64,000 nt of DNA. Origin: Saccharopolyspora sp. NFXS83. Its GTDB lineage: Bacteria; Actinomycetota; Actinomycetes; Mycobacteriales; Pseudonocardiaceae. Every line of letters starts with the position of its first letter. Positions within the stretch are counted from its first letter, which is position 1. Location: the NCBI RefSeq assembly GCF_026241095.1, contig NZ_JAPFGB010000001.1, forward strand, positions 450,942 through 514,941. Direction: 5' to 3'. Below, piece by piece: positions 9,441 through 17,500 of the stretch. The notes below the pieces were generated by a model that was given only the letters and a program-made list of their open reading frames with translations, searched no databases and was not told where the DNA came from. A program made the translations under genes and the position numbers.

Positions 9441-10262
9441 TCAGCCCGCAGACCTGGTGACCAGCGAGCGCGTGACCCGGACCGCGCCCTGCCGCACGGC
9501 GCGCTCCACCGCCCACCGCCGGACGCGGAACTCCGCGATCGGCAACGAGATGGCCACCGAGGCGGTCACGCAGCCCGCCGGGTCGAACACCGGCGACGCC
9601 ATGCACGCCAGCCCGGGCTGGAACTCGGCGATCTCCAGCGCGATCTGCGACTGCCGCACGTGCGAGAGGTGTTCCTCCAGCGCGGCGGGGGTGCGGATCG
9701 TCGACGGGGTGCACGGAACCATCCCGGCCTGCTCCAGGTAGCGCGCCCGCTGCTCCGGCTCCATCGCCGCGAGCATGATCTTCCCGAAGGCCGTCGCGTG
9801 CGATGCCTGGTGGAAGCCCACGTCCAACGGCTGCACCCGGGGCCGTCGATCGGAATCCTCCACGTGCGCGATGACGACCTCGGTGTCCCGGTAGATCGCG
9901 TAGTACGCCGCCGCGTCGGCGTGCTGGTGCAACCGCCGGATCGCCGCGGCGATCTCCGGCTGCACCGCGAGCTGTCGCGACAGCGCCTGCCCGAGGAACC
10001 GGGCCTTGTACCCGAGCGCGAACACGTGCTGGTCGGTCAGGTGCACCACGTGTCCGGCCTCCACCAACGTCGTGAGCAGGTGGTAGGTCGTCGGCAAGGT
10101 CAGGTCGAGCTCGGCGGCGAGCTGCTTCGCGGTGACCCCGCACGGGGAGGCCGCGATGGTCTCCAGCACCCGCAACGCGCGGCCCACCGACTGCAGGGTG
10201 CCCGACGGTGCCTTGGCACCGTTGTGCTGCGAGTCCCGTCCGCCGGTGGGCAGCGCGTTCAT
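9441..10262 (-). CDS. IclR-family transcriptional regulator
   Basis: The product is 273 residues from the ATG at 10262; a longer frame upstream has no conserved content. The N-terminal winged helix contains SVGRALRVLETIA and LTLPTTYHLLTTL. The C-terminal effector domain has the family pattern HATAFGKIMLAAM and FQPGLACMASPVFDPAGCVTASVAIS. IclR proteins sense small aromatic or short-chain acids and control catabolic operons. It is the last gene of a minus-strand run (alcohol dehydrogenase, amidohydrolase, DUF59 protein), five bases after the DUF59 gene, so it is co-transcribed with and probably controls that cassette. Confidence 0.9.
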   Translation of the reverse strand: MNALPTGGRDSQHNGAKAPSGTLQSVGRALRVLETIAASPCGVTAKQLAAELDLTLPTTYHLLTTLVEAGHVVHLTDQHVFALGYKARFLGQALSRQLAVQPEIAAAIRRLHQHADAAAYYAIYRDTEVVIAHVEDSDRRPRVQPLDVGFHQASHATAFGKIMLAAMEPEQRARYLEQAGMVPCTPSTIRTPAALEEHLSHVRQSQIALEIAEFQPGLACMASPVFDPAGCVTASVAISLPIAEFRVRRWAVERAVRQGAVRVTRSLVTRSAG

Positions 10263-10267
10263 GGTTC

Positions 10268-10978
10268 TCAATGTAGGCCAGACCGGGCGGTCGTCCCGCC
10301 CGATCCGTACCGGGTGTCGAGCAGGCCGCGACACCAACCGGCATTGCCCTCGATGCTGACGCGGGTCGTGCGCGCGAACCGCAGCCGGGCCGAGAGGCCC
10401 TCGACGGGCACGGCGGCACCGTGCTCGTCGATCAGCAGCAGCGCGTCCGGCCCGGACGGCAGTCCGAGCTGGTCCCGGCGCCTGCGCAACCGGTCCAGCG
10501 CCGCGCTCGGCCGGAGGCCGCCGAGCCGGACCTCGACCAGGTCGTCCAGCTCGGTGCCCGCGCGGAGCAGCTGCTGGGCGACCTGTTCCTGGTAGGCCAG
10601 GTGCGCCTTGCGCAGGAACGTGCGGCGCAGCTCGTCGAGCTCGCCCGCGGCCAGGCCAGGGAACGCCGCGTCGAAGCCGTCACCGGCCGCGACCCCCGCG
10701 TTGATCTCCTCGGAGGCGAAGTGGTCCAGCAACCGGACCCGCACCCGCCGGACGCCGGGCAGCTCGGCCACCGCGTCGTGCGCGTCGGCGACCATCAAAT
10801 AGGCGAAGTTCGGCGCGCAGAAGTACGTGGGCAGCCGCAGGTCGACGTGCACCTCGTCGTCGTCGATCTCCGTCCTGGCCACGAAGTCCAGCTCGGTGAC
10901 GGGCTGGTCGAGCTCCGGGTCGAGCACGGTGCCCAGCGCCCGCCACACCTCGGTTTCCAGGCTCACGGCGGTGGTCAT
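10268..10978 (-). CDS. MIP18/DUF59 iron-sulfur assembly-like protein
   Basis: The 236-residue protein begins with a DUF59 domain (RALGTVLDPELDQPVTELDFV), the fold of SufT/MIP18 and of PaaD-type maturation factors. A cysteine occurs at about residue 55 in YFCAPNF. The remaining 150 residues are a lineage-specific extension. Proteins of this size and type sit beside amidohydrolase and alcohol dehydrogenase genes in actinobacterial propane/methane-type monooxygenase operons, where a role in metal-centre assembly is suspected. The ATG overlaps the amidohydrolase stop by four bases, so the start is well supported. Confidence 0.83.
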   Translation of the reverse strand: MTTAVSLETEVWRALGTVLDPELDQPVTELDFVARTEIDDDEVHVDLRLPTYFCAPNFAYLMVADAHDAVAELPGVRRVRVRLLDHFASEEINAGVAAGDGFDAAFPGLAAGELDELRRTFLRKAHLAYQEQVAQQLLRAGTELDDLVEVRLGGLRPSAALDRLRRRRDQLGLPSGPDALLLIDEHGAAVPVEGLSARLRFARTTRVSIEGNAGWCRGLLDTRYGSGGTTARSGLH

Positions 10979-12027
10979 GACGACATCGCCTCCTTGTTCA
11001 GCTCCGAGGCGACCGGCTCGCGCCCGGCCGGGACCTCCGGTTCGGCGGCGCGCATCTCGGCGGGCACCTCGAGGTCGTAGAGCCGCGCGGCGTTCAAGCC
11101 GAGGATCTTGCGCTTGACGTCGGTGGTGAGCACTCCGTACTCGGACTGCATGTCCTCCGGGATCTGGAAGTCGACGAACTGCTCCACCAGCCACTTCGGC
11201 GTCCAGATCGCGTAGTCACTGGAGAAGGTGATCCGGTTCTCGTCCAGCCAGAACAGCAGTTCACCGATGATCTGGGCGAAGTAGCGCGGCCGGTGGTGCA
11301 TGAACGCCATCGCCACCGCCAGTCCGCCGTAGACGTTGGGTTCCTGGGTCGCGATCCAGCAGAAGTCCTCCAGCCGCGGCAGGCCCACGTGCTCCACGAT
11401 GAAGTTCAGCTCGGGGAACGCCGAGGCCACCTCGTCGACGTCGGCGACGTCGAAGGCGTCCCGGTTGAGCGGGTAGATCGTCGGTCCCTTGTGGATGTGG
11501 ATGTTGCGGATGCCCAGTTCCTGGCACTTCTCCAGGTACCGGTAGGCCCACGGGTCGGTCAGCTTCCAGCCCTTCGACTCGCCCTTCCACTCGGCGGTGT
11601 AGAGCTTCGTCCCCTTGAGCTGCCACCGTTCGGCCAGCCGTTCCAGCGCGCCCAGCCCGGCTTCGCCGTCGCGCGGATCCCAGCCGCCGTTGACGATGAA
11701 CTTGTCCGGGTGCTTCTCCGCGAGCGCGCCGTCCTGCTCGGTGGTGTTGAAGCCGTTGACGAAGAAGTCGGTGAGGTAGGTCGGCTGGAAGATGGCCTTG
11801 TCGACGTGCCCGACTTCGAACAGGTCGTGGAGGATCTTCTCCTCGCTCTGCTTCTGGAACTGCTCGTGGGTCCACAGCTCGGATTCGGGGCTGAGGTTGC
11901 GGTGGTAGTCGTAGAAGCAGTTCAGGAAGCCTTCGCCGTAGCGGTTGGCCTGGTTGGCCGGGGTCCCGTCCCACGCGTGGATGTGGCTGTCGACGATGAA
12001 GTACTTGGTGCCGTCTTTTTCGTACAT
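10975..12027 (-). CDS. Metal-dependent amidohydrolase (ACMSD-like fold)
   Basis: The 350-residue protein is a TIM-barrel amidohydrolase of the amidohydrolase-2 group. Visible ligands are HxH in VDSHIHAW (about residues 15-17), a histidine in NIHIHKGP, EHVGLPR, and the aspartate in TFSSDYAIW. Its opening residues closely resemble the amidohydrolase encoded in mycobacterial and rhodococcal propane monooxygenase (mim/prm) operons, whose role is unresolved. The gene lies 24 bases after the alcohol dehydrogenase. No monooxygenase subunit genes are found within the window. Confidence 0.88.
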   Translation of the reverse strand: MYEKDGTKYFIVDSHIHAWDGTPANQANRYGEGFLNCFYDYHRNLSPESELWTHEQFQKQSEEKILHDLFEVGHVDKAIFQPTYLTDFFVNGFNTTEQDGALAEKHPDKFIVNGGWDPRDGEAGLGALERLAERWQLKGTKLYTAEWKGESKGWKLTDPWAYRYLEKCQELGIRNIHIHKGPTIYPLNRDAFDVADVDEVASAFPELNFIVEHVGLPRLEDFCWIATQEPNVYGGLAVAMAFMHHRPRYFAQIIGELLFWLDENRITFSSDYAIWTPKWLVEQFVDFQIPEDMQSEYGVLTTDVKRKILGLNAARLYDLEVPAEMRAAEPEVPAGREPVASELNKEAMSS

Positions 12028-12051
12028 GGCGAGCCTCCGTGGCGGGACGGG

Positions 12052-13080
12052 TCAGGGAACGAGGATGGCGCGGCCACCGGGAATGCGTCCGGCGTCGAGG
12101 TCGTCGAGGGCGTCCAGCGCGGCGTCGAGCGGGTAGGTGCGGGTGCGCAGCGAGACCTTCCCCTGCGCGGTCAGCGTCATCAGTTCGTCGAGGTCGTTGT
12201 AGGAGCCGACGAGGTTGCCGATCACGTTGATCTCGCGGGAGATGATGTCGATGGTCGGCACGTCGACCCGCCCGCCGTAGCCGATGACGAAGTACGAGCC
12301 GGCGTCCCTGGTCATGGCGATTCCGTCGGCTTCGGTGCCGTTCTCGCCGACGAAGTCGAGGACCACGTGAGCGCCCTTGCCGCCGGTGATGTCCCGGACG
12401 GCGTCGACGTGGTTCCCGTCGGCGGCCACGGTGTGGTGCGCGCCGAGTCGCGCGGCGAGTTCGAGCGCCTCGGGCGACCGGTCGACCACGGTGATCTCGG
12501 CCGGGCTCAGCGCCACGAGCGACTGCAACCCGATGTGGCCGAGCCCGCCCGCGCCGATCATGACCACGTGCGCGCCGGGGTGCAGCAGCGGCACCGCCTT
12601 GCGCACCGCGTGGTAGGCGGTGAGCCCGGCGTCGGCCAGCGCGGCCACTTCGGCGGGCACGAGCCCGTCGTCGAGCTTGACCACCGAGCGGGCGTTGGTG
12701 CGCAGCAGCTCCGCCATCCCGCCGTCGGTGTCGATGCCGGGGAACAGCGAGTTCTCGCAGTGCACGTCGTCCCCGCTGCGGCACGCCCGGCACAGTCCGC
12801 AGGTGACCAGCGGGTGCAGGATGACCTTGTCGCCGGGGCGCACGTTGCTGACCGCGGCGCCGACCTCGCGGACGGTTCCGGCGTTCTCGTGGCCGATGAC
12901 GTAGGGCAGCGCGACGCCGCTCTTGTCGGCCCACTGGCCTTCGATGATGTGCAGGTCGGTGCGGCACACACCTGCCGCGCCGACTTCGACCAGCACGTCC
13001 AGCGGTTCCCGCACGACCGGATCGGGGACCGATTCGACCGCGGGTCTCTCGCCGTATGCGTGCACTCTGACGGCTCGCAC
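12052..13080 (-). CDS. Zinc-dependent NAD(P) alcohol dehydrogenase
   Basis: The 342-residue enzyme is a medium-chain dehydrogenase. It has catalytic zinc ligands in GVCRTDLH and GHEN, structural-zinc cysteines in TCGLCRACRSGDDVHC, and the Rossmann motif GAGGLGHIG. It should oxidise a primary or secondary alcohol to the carbonyl. In propane-oxidising actinobacteria the equivalent gene accompanies the monooxygenase and oxidises 2-propanol-type products; that use is inferred here. The GTG at 13080 follows an AGGAG site at good spacing. It is the first gene of the minus-strand cassette ending with IclR. Confidence 0.92.
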   Translation of the reverse strand: MRAVRVHAYGERPAVESVPDPVVREPLDVLVEVGAAGVCRTDLHIIEGQWADKSGVALPYVIGHENAGTVREVGAAVSNVRPGDKVILHPLVTCGLCRACRSGDDVHCENSLFPGIDTDGGMAELLRTNARSVVKLDDGLVPAEVAALADAGLTAYHAVRKAVPLLHPGAHVVMIGAGGLGHIGLQSLVALSPAEITVVDRSPEALELAARLGAHHTVAADGNHVDAVRDITGGKGAHVVLDFVGENGTEADGIAMTRDAGSYFVIGYGGRVDVPTIDIISREINVIGNLVGSYNDLDELMTLTAQGKVSLRTRTYPLDAALDALDDLDAGRIPGGRAILVP

Positions 13081-13322
13081 GAGGGACTCCTCTCCGTTGA
13101 GCTGTGTCCTGCTTCACAGCGTGGACGGAGCGTCCAGGAGCCGGAAAGAGCCGTTGTCAGATGCTGATAACGGCAGGTCCGCGACCTGGCGGACCAAGGG
13201 CCTTGAGCGGTTCAGCGGAGTCGGTGGCGGCCGAACGCCGCGCGCGGGCCGACGCCGGCGGAGGTCGGCGCCGGCGTGCGCTCCGAGCTGTGCCGGGAGT
13301 GGGCCACGGGGACACTCCGGGC

Positions 13323-13601
13323 ATGGGCGAGATCGGCTGGAAGGTGCGCATCGGGCACGACGAGCTGGTGGTGCGGCGCCGTTACGAACTGCTCGGCATC
13401 GGCAACGACATGCTCGTCGCGCTCTGGTTCATCGCGGGCAGCGTGCTGTTCTTCCACGACTACACCGCGACGGCGGGCACCTGGATGTTCCTGCTGGGCA
13501 GCATCGAGCTGGCGATCCGCCCGGCGCTGCGGCTGTCCAGGCACCTGCACCTGCGCCGTTTCGGGCCCGCGGTGCCCCACGAGTCGTCCCAGGAGTTCTG
13601 A
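13323..13601 (+). CDS. Small YrhK-like membrane protein
   Basis: From the ATG at 13323 the product is 92 residues: RRRYELLGIGNDMLVALWFIAGSVLFF, a second hydrophobic span (TWMFLLGSIELAIRPALRL) and a basic tail. This matches the two-helix YrhK domain, which has no assigned function. A longer upstream frame is arginine/alanine-rich and unlikely to be translated. The gene is divergent from the alcohol dehydrogenase. Confidence 0.72.
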   Translation: MGEIGWKVRIGHDELVVRRRYELLGIGNDMLVALWFIAGSVLFFHDYTATAGTWMFLLGSIELAIRPALRLSRHLHLRRFGPAVPHESSQEF

Positions 13602-13620
13602 ACGGTCGCGGGCACCTCGC

Positions 13621-13983
13621 TCACAGGTAGCAGGCGCTGACGTAGCCGGTGATGCGGGTGCGGCGGTCGAGCAGCTGCCACCAGGTGTCGTCGCGCGCCC
13701 CGCCGGGGCAGGTGACGTGCTCGCCGACGACCTGGCGGCGCAGCCGCACCTGGTCGCCGGGGTTGCCGACGCCGAGCACGACCGACGAGGTGCCCGGACC
13801 GGCCCGCAGGTTGACGCCGGGCGTCCGGAAGTCCCCGTAGCGGTCCACCCCGGCCTCCCGGCTCAGTTCGGCGAGCCGATGGCCGAATTCGAACACGAAG
13901 TGCGCCACACCGGTCGCCAGGCCGTTCATCGGCAGCACGAGTGCGGCCACCCCGGCGAGCACGGCATTCCGGATCGTGTGCAT
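13621..13983 (-). CDS. Exported SH3-like protein
   Basis: The 120-residue product has a weak signal peptide (NAVLAGVAALVLPMNGLA) followed by an SH3b-like domain: GVNLRAGPGTSSVVLGVGNPGDQVRLRRQV and a WWQLLDRRTRITGYVSACYL end with paired cysteines. Bacterial SH3 domains usually bind cell-wall peptides. No enzymatic domain is attached. It ends 19 bases from the convergent YrhK gene. Confidence 0.7.
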   Translation of the reverse strand: MHTIRNAVLAGVAALVLPMNGLATGVAHFVFEFGHRLAELSREAGVDRYGDFRTPGVNLRAGPGTSSVVLGVGNPGDQVRLRRQVVGEHVTCPGGARDDTWWQLLDRRTRITGYVSACYL

Positions 13984-14350
13984 GAGTTCCCCCTGACTCC
14001 CGCAGCCAGGTCGAACACCCCCGGCCGGGAGTTCGCGAATAGATCGTTCCGACGTTTCCCCGTAGCCGAATCAATCGAACGCTCCTCCCATTTTATCTGC
14101 TGCGACCCCTTCGTCGGGAGTGTCCGATCGAGTGCATCGATGAATGCTCGATCTCGTGTGGAACTCTGAAAAGAATTCGCGGCCGGATTACGGTGCGCGA
14201 TGCGGATACCCACTTCAGTGCCCACGACGTGCCGATGTGGTGGAAGGGGTTCAGCGGTGCGTGACGGCGTCGCGGGGGAGTCCGGTGGATAGGATCCGCG
14301 GCGTGCGGAACTCCGTTCGTCGCGGGACGGCAACCGAACCGGAGGAATCG
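13984..14350. other. Intergenic region, no gene seen
   Basis: The 367 bases between the divergent SH3-like gene and the small cysteine protein contain relatively AT-rich patches (around 14030-14180) suitable for two promoters. No coding frame with a ribosome site, no RNA gene and no repeat was recognised. Confidence 0.45.
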
Positions 14351-14551
14351 ATGACCGATGTGGACCTGTGGGACGGCCTCGCGGTGCGGCCGGGTTTGTG
14401 CCGGGAGTGCCGCCACCCGTCGTTGAACCGCACGCGACACGGCGTCACGTACATGCGGTGCACCCGAGCCGGATGGGATGAGCGGATTCCACGCTATCCG
14501 GGACTTCCGGTAGCGGAGTGCGTCGGATTCGAGCCCCGCGCTAGGCCATGA
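14351..14551 (+). CDS. Small cysteine-containing protein, function unknown
   Basis: The ATG at 14351 is preceded by GGAGG at 14341-14345 and gives a 66-residue protein. It contains GLCRECRHPSLNRTRHGVTY followed by MRC and a late cysteine (VAECVGF), so four cysteines could bind zinc. Similar small proteins are common in actinomycetes and carry no assigned role. A longer frame upstream is not supported. Confidence 0.68.
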   Translation: MTDVDLWDGLAVRPGLCRECRHPSLNRTRHGVTYMRCTRAGWDERIPRYPGLPVAECVGFEPRARP

Positions 14552-14656
14552 GGACTACGCCACCGGGAACCGGCGATTCTGGCTGGTATTCCGGTGATTC
14601 GCCGGCATTCCGCCGTGCTGACCTGGTGGAACATTCGGAAGAGGTCTCGGCGGACG

Positions 14657-14690
14657 GGTGCCGGGGCGCCCGCGTGGACGCCCCGGCACC
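14657..14690. terminator. Hairpin between convergent genes
   Basis: A perfect 12-base stem (GGTGCCGGGGCG at 14657-14668 with 14679-14690) lies 15 bases beyond the symporter stop codon. It can terminate both the symporter transcript and the small gene at 14351-14551. Confidence 0.7.
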
Positions 14691-14704
14691 AGCGGGTCCG
14701 CCGG

Positions 14705-16330
14705 TCATCCCTTCTCGGCGCCGATCCCGGTCAGCGAGCGGACCTCCATCTCGGCCTGCCGCTCGCGGTCGCCGGTCTCCTCGCTGAACAGCGTGCCGAT
14801 CGCGGCGAACAGGAAGGAGATCGGGATCGACACGATGCCCGGATTGCGCAGCGGGAACAGCGCGAAGTCCGCACCGGGGAAGATCGAGTCGGGCGATCCG
14901 GACACGACGGGCGAGAGCAGCACCAGCAGCAGGCAGGACACCAGTCCGCTGTAGATCCCCCACAACGTGCCCGCGGTGTTGAACCGCCGCCAGAACAGCG
15001 AGTACAGCAAGGTGGACAGGTTCGCCGAGGCCGCGAAGGCGAACGCCAGTCCCACCAGGAAGGCGATGTTCTGGCCGTTGACGGCGATGCCGCCCGCGAT
15101 GGACAGGCCGCCGATCGCCAGCGCCGTGTACCGCGCGACCCGCACGACCTGGCCGGAGTCGACGTCGCCGTCGCGGATCATGTTGGCGTAGATGTCGTGG
15201 GCGAACGAGGCCGAGGCGGTCAAGGTGAGCCCGGCGACGACGGCCAGGATCGTCGCGAACGCGACGGCGGCCACGATGCCGAGCAGCAGCGTGCCGCCGA
15301 CCTGGTAGGCGAGCAGCGGTGCCGCGGAGTTCTCCCCGCCGGGGGCGTCGAGGATGGCCGGCGTGCCGACGAGCGCCGCCGCGCCGTAACCGATGATCAG
15401 GGTGCACAGGTAGAACAGCGACATCGTCCACACTGCCCACACGACCGAGCGACGCGCCTCCTTGGCGTTCGGGACGGTGTAGAAGCGCATCAGGACGTGC
15501 GGCAGGCCGCCCACACCGAGCACCAGGGCCAGCGACAGCGAGACGAAGTCCAGCCTGGTCATCGAGGACAGTCCGTACTGCACGCCCGGCGCGAAGATCT
15601 CCCGGCCGTTCGGGTTGTTCTCGGCCGCGTAGGTCAGCAGCTTGGAGATGTCGTAGCTGAACTTGCCGATCAGGAAGATCGTCAGCAGGCCTACGCACAC
15701 GAACAGCAGGGCCGCCTTGACGATCTGCACCCACGTGGTGCCCTTCATACCGCCGACCAGCACGTACAGCACCATGATCACGCCGACGACGGCGATCACG
15801 ATGGCCTGGCCGCCGGCGTCGTGCACGTTGAGCAGCAGCGCGATGAGTCCGCCCGCACCGGCCATCTGGGCGATCATGTAGACGAAGGTGATCGCGAGCG
15901 TGGAGATCGCGGCAGCGGCTCGCACCGGGCGACGGCGCATCCGGAAGCTGAGCACGTCGCCCATCGTGAACCGGCCGGTGTTGCGCATCCGCTCGGCGAT
16001 GAGCAGCAGGTTGATCAGCCAGGCGACCAGGAATCCGATGGAGTACAGGAAGCCGTCGTAGCCGTGCACCGCGATGGCTCCGGCGATGCCGAGGAACGAG
16101 GCGGCGGACAGGAAGTCGCCGGACAGGGCGATGCCGTTCTGCGCTCCGGTGAACGAGCCGCCCGCGGCGAAGTAGTCGTTCGTGGTGCTGCGGCTGCTGC
16201 CGCGGTAGACGACGAACAGGGTGATCAGCACGAACGCGGCGAAGATGCCGGTGTTGACCGCGGGGCCCGCGGCGGGCAGCAGCGATCCGCCAGGGGCGTC
16301 CCGGGCGAGGGCGGTGAGCGAGTGGTTCAC
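14705..16330 (-). CDS. actP: Cation/acetate symporter (SSS family)
   Basis: The 541-residue protein has about 13 transmembrane helices and the sodium-solute-symporter pattern of ActP: YFAAGGSFTGAQNGIALSGDFLSAASFLG near helix 2, GGMKGTTWVQIVKA, GVGGLPHVLMRFYTVPNAKEAR, and FATILAVVAGLTLTASASFAHD. It should take up acetate or related short monocarboxylates with a cation. The ATG overlaps the stop of the upstream DUF485 gene by four bases, the standard yjcH-actP arrangement. Acetate as substrate is inferred from this pairing. Confidence 0.9.
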   Translation of the reverse strand: MNHSLTALARDAPGGSLLPAAGPAVNTGIFAAFVLITLFVVYRGSSRSTTNDYFAAGGSFTGAQNGIALSGDFLSAASFLGIAGAIAVHGYDGFLYSIGFLVAWLINLLLIAERMRNTGRFTMGDVLSFRMRRRPVRAAAAISTLAITFVYMIAQMAGAGGLIALLLNVHDAGGQAIVIAVVGVIMVLYVLVGGMKGTTWVQIVKAALLFVCVGLLTIFLIGKFSYDISKLLTYAAENNPNGREIFAPGVQYGLSSMTRLDFVSLSLALVLGVGGLPHVLMRFYTVPNAKEARRSVVWAVWTMSLFYLCTLIIGYGAAALVGTPAILDAPGGENSAAPLLAYQVGGTLLLGIVAAVAFATILAVVAGLTLTASASFAHDIYANMIRDGDVDSGQVVRVARYTALAIGGLSIAGGIAVNGQNIAFLVGLAFAFAASANLSTLLYSLFWRRFNTAGTLWGIYSGLVSCLLLVLLSPVVSGSPDSIFPGADFALFPLRNPGIVSIPISFLFAAIGTLFSEETGDRERQAEMEVRSLTGIGAEKG

Positions 16331-16776
16331 AGGCGCTCGCCACCCACGTCCGGGACGGCCTGGGCCGCGTCCACTTCGGCGCGGAGCTCGTCGATCCGGG
16401 GGTCCACGAAGCGTTCGGAGAACCGGACGTAAGCGGTGGTGATGAGCACTGTGGACAGGAATTGCCCGAGGCCCAGCAGCAAGCCGATGTTGATCTCGCC
16501 GAACACGGGGGTCGCCATGAACTCGGTCCGGTAGGCGGCCAGGAGCACGTATCCGAGATACCAGAGCAGGAATAACGCGGTCATCGGAAATACGAACGTG
16601 ATCACCTTGCGGCGGAGCGCGTGGAATTCGGAGCTCGCCGCGATGGCCCGGTAATCCGGCCCGCTTCGCAGCGCGGGGTCGGTGCTGCGCTCGATTCCCG
16701 CGAAGGGTTTCGGCGTTTTCCTCCTGGCGCGGTGCTGCGGATACGCGCGTATCGCTGTTTGAGTAGCGTCGCTCAT
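16327..16776 (-). CDS. yjcH: DUF485 membrane protein, partner of ActP
   Basis: The 149-residue protein has a 40-residue basic tail and two transmembrane helices (ITFVFPMTALFLLWYLGYVLLAAY and NIGLLLGLGQFLSTVLITTAYVRF), the DUF485 layout. It is nearly always encoded just before an acetate-type SSS symporter and is thought to assist it. It is the first gene of the pair and starts about 720 bases from the divergent conservon. Confidence 0.85.
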   Translation of the reverse strand: MSDATQTAIRAYPQHRARRKTPKPFAGIERSTDPALRSGPDYRAIAASSEFHALRRKVITFVFPMTALFLLWYLGYVLLAAYRTEFMATPVFGEINIGLLLGLGQFLSTVLITTAYVRFSERFVDPRIDELRAEVDAAQAVPDVGGERL

Positions 16777-17500
16777 GCTTCCTTCCCGGAAGTTCTACGT
16801 TCGGGTCGGTTGAACTCGGGGGACCCGGTGGATGCGATGTCGAAGCTTTGCGGCGGCGAAGTTAACCACTCCTCCACTGCAATTGAAAAGAGATGTCACC
16901 ACACAGGATGACGAGTCGATCACTTAGTGTGACTTTTGCCGCGCGTGCGCGGTCCTCGTGACACGACAGGTTGGACTTCGACCGCTCGGCCGCGAGTGCC
17001 GGTGAAGGTTTTCGGTCGGCGTCGTCAGGCCTCGCAGCAGCCCGATCCTGCTTCCGCGCAGTGAAAAATTCCTCGTTCTGGGACTGCCGGAGCAACCTTC
17101 GGCGCACTTGACGTGCGGTGTTCGCTGGAGCGGATTGAGCCCAAAACGCCCTCCGCTGTTTCCGGGGGGCGGGGTTTATAGTGCAGGCACCGAAAGCAGA
17201 CCGTCTCCTCTTCCTTCGCCCCGGTTAGGTGTCCGTGTCCGGAATGCCGCCAGTCCCGGCACAGCTAGTAGCGATCGGTTCGGTAACGCTCGGTCTCGCT
17301 GGAGCCGCCGTACCGATACGGTCCTGTGCTGGAAGTACGCCCCGCCGACTGCGAGCCTGCCCGCCGCCGGACCGTTTTCCACCCGACAACCCAGACGACG
17401 ATTGCGGGATCACACGCATGCGCCGTTCCCCGACGCCAAGATCACTCGAGAGAGCTCACCCGCTGAGCCCGGCCGGTCGGCCGACGCCGGGGTGGTGCTC
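16777..17500. other. Divergent promoter region of yjcH-actP and the conservon
   Basis: This 724-base stretch contains an AT-richer block (about 16850-16930) upstream of yjcH. Further on the sequence is GC-rich with no recognised gene. Frames reading into the sensor gene are open from 17108, but their content is proline/arginine-rich and unlike a protein until the GTG at 17501. A long leader for the conservon transcript is possible. Confidence 0.4.

Noticed and set aside
17108..17500. N-terminal extension of the conservon sensor kinase
   Set aside because: The extra 131 residues have no protein-like pattern and no start with a ribosome site; the first conserved segment begins after the GTG at 17501.
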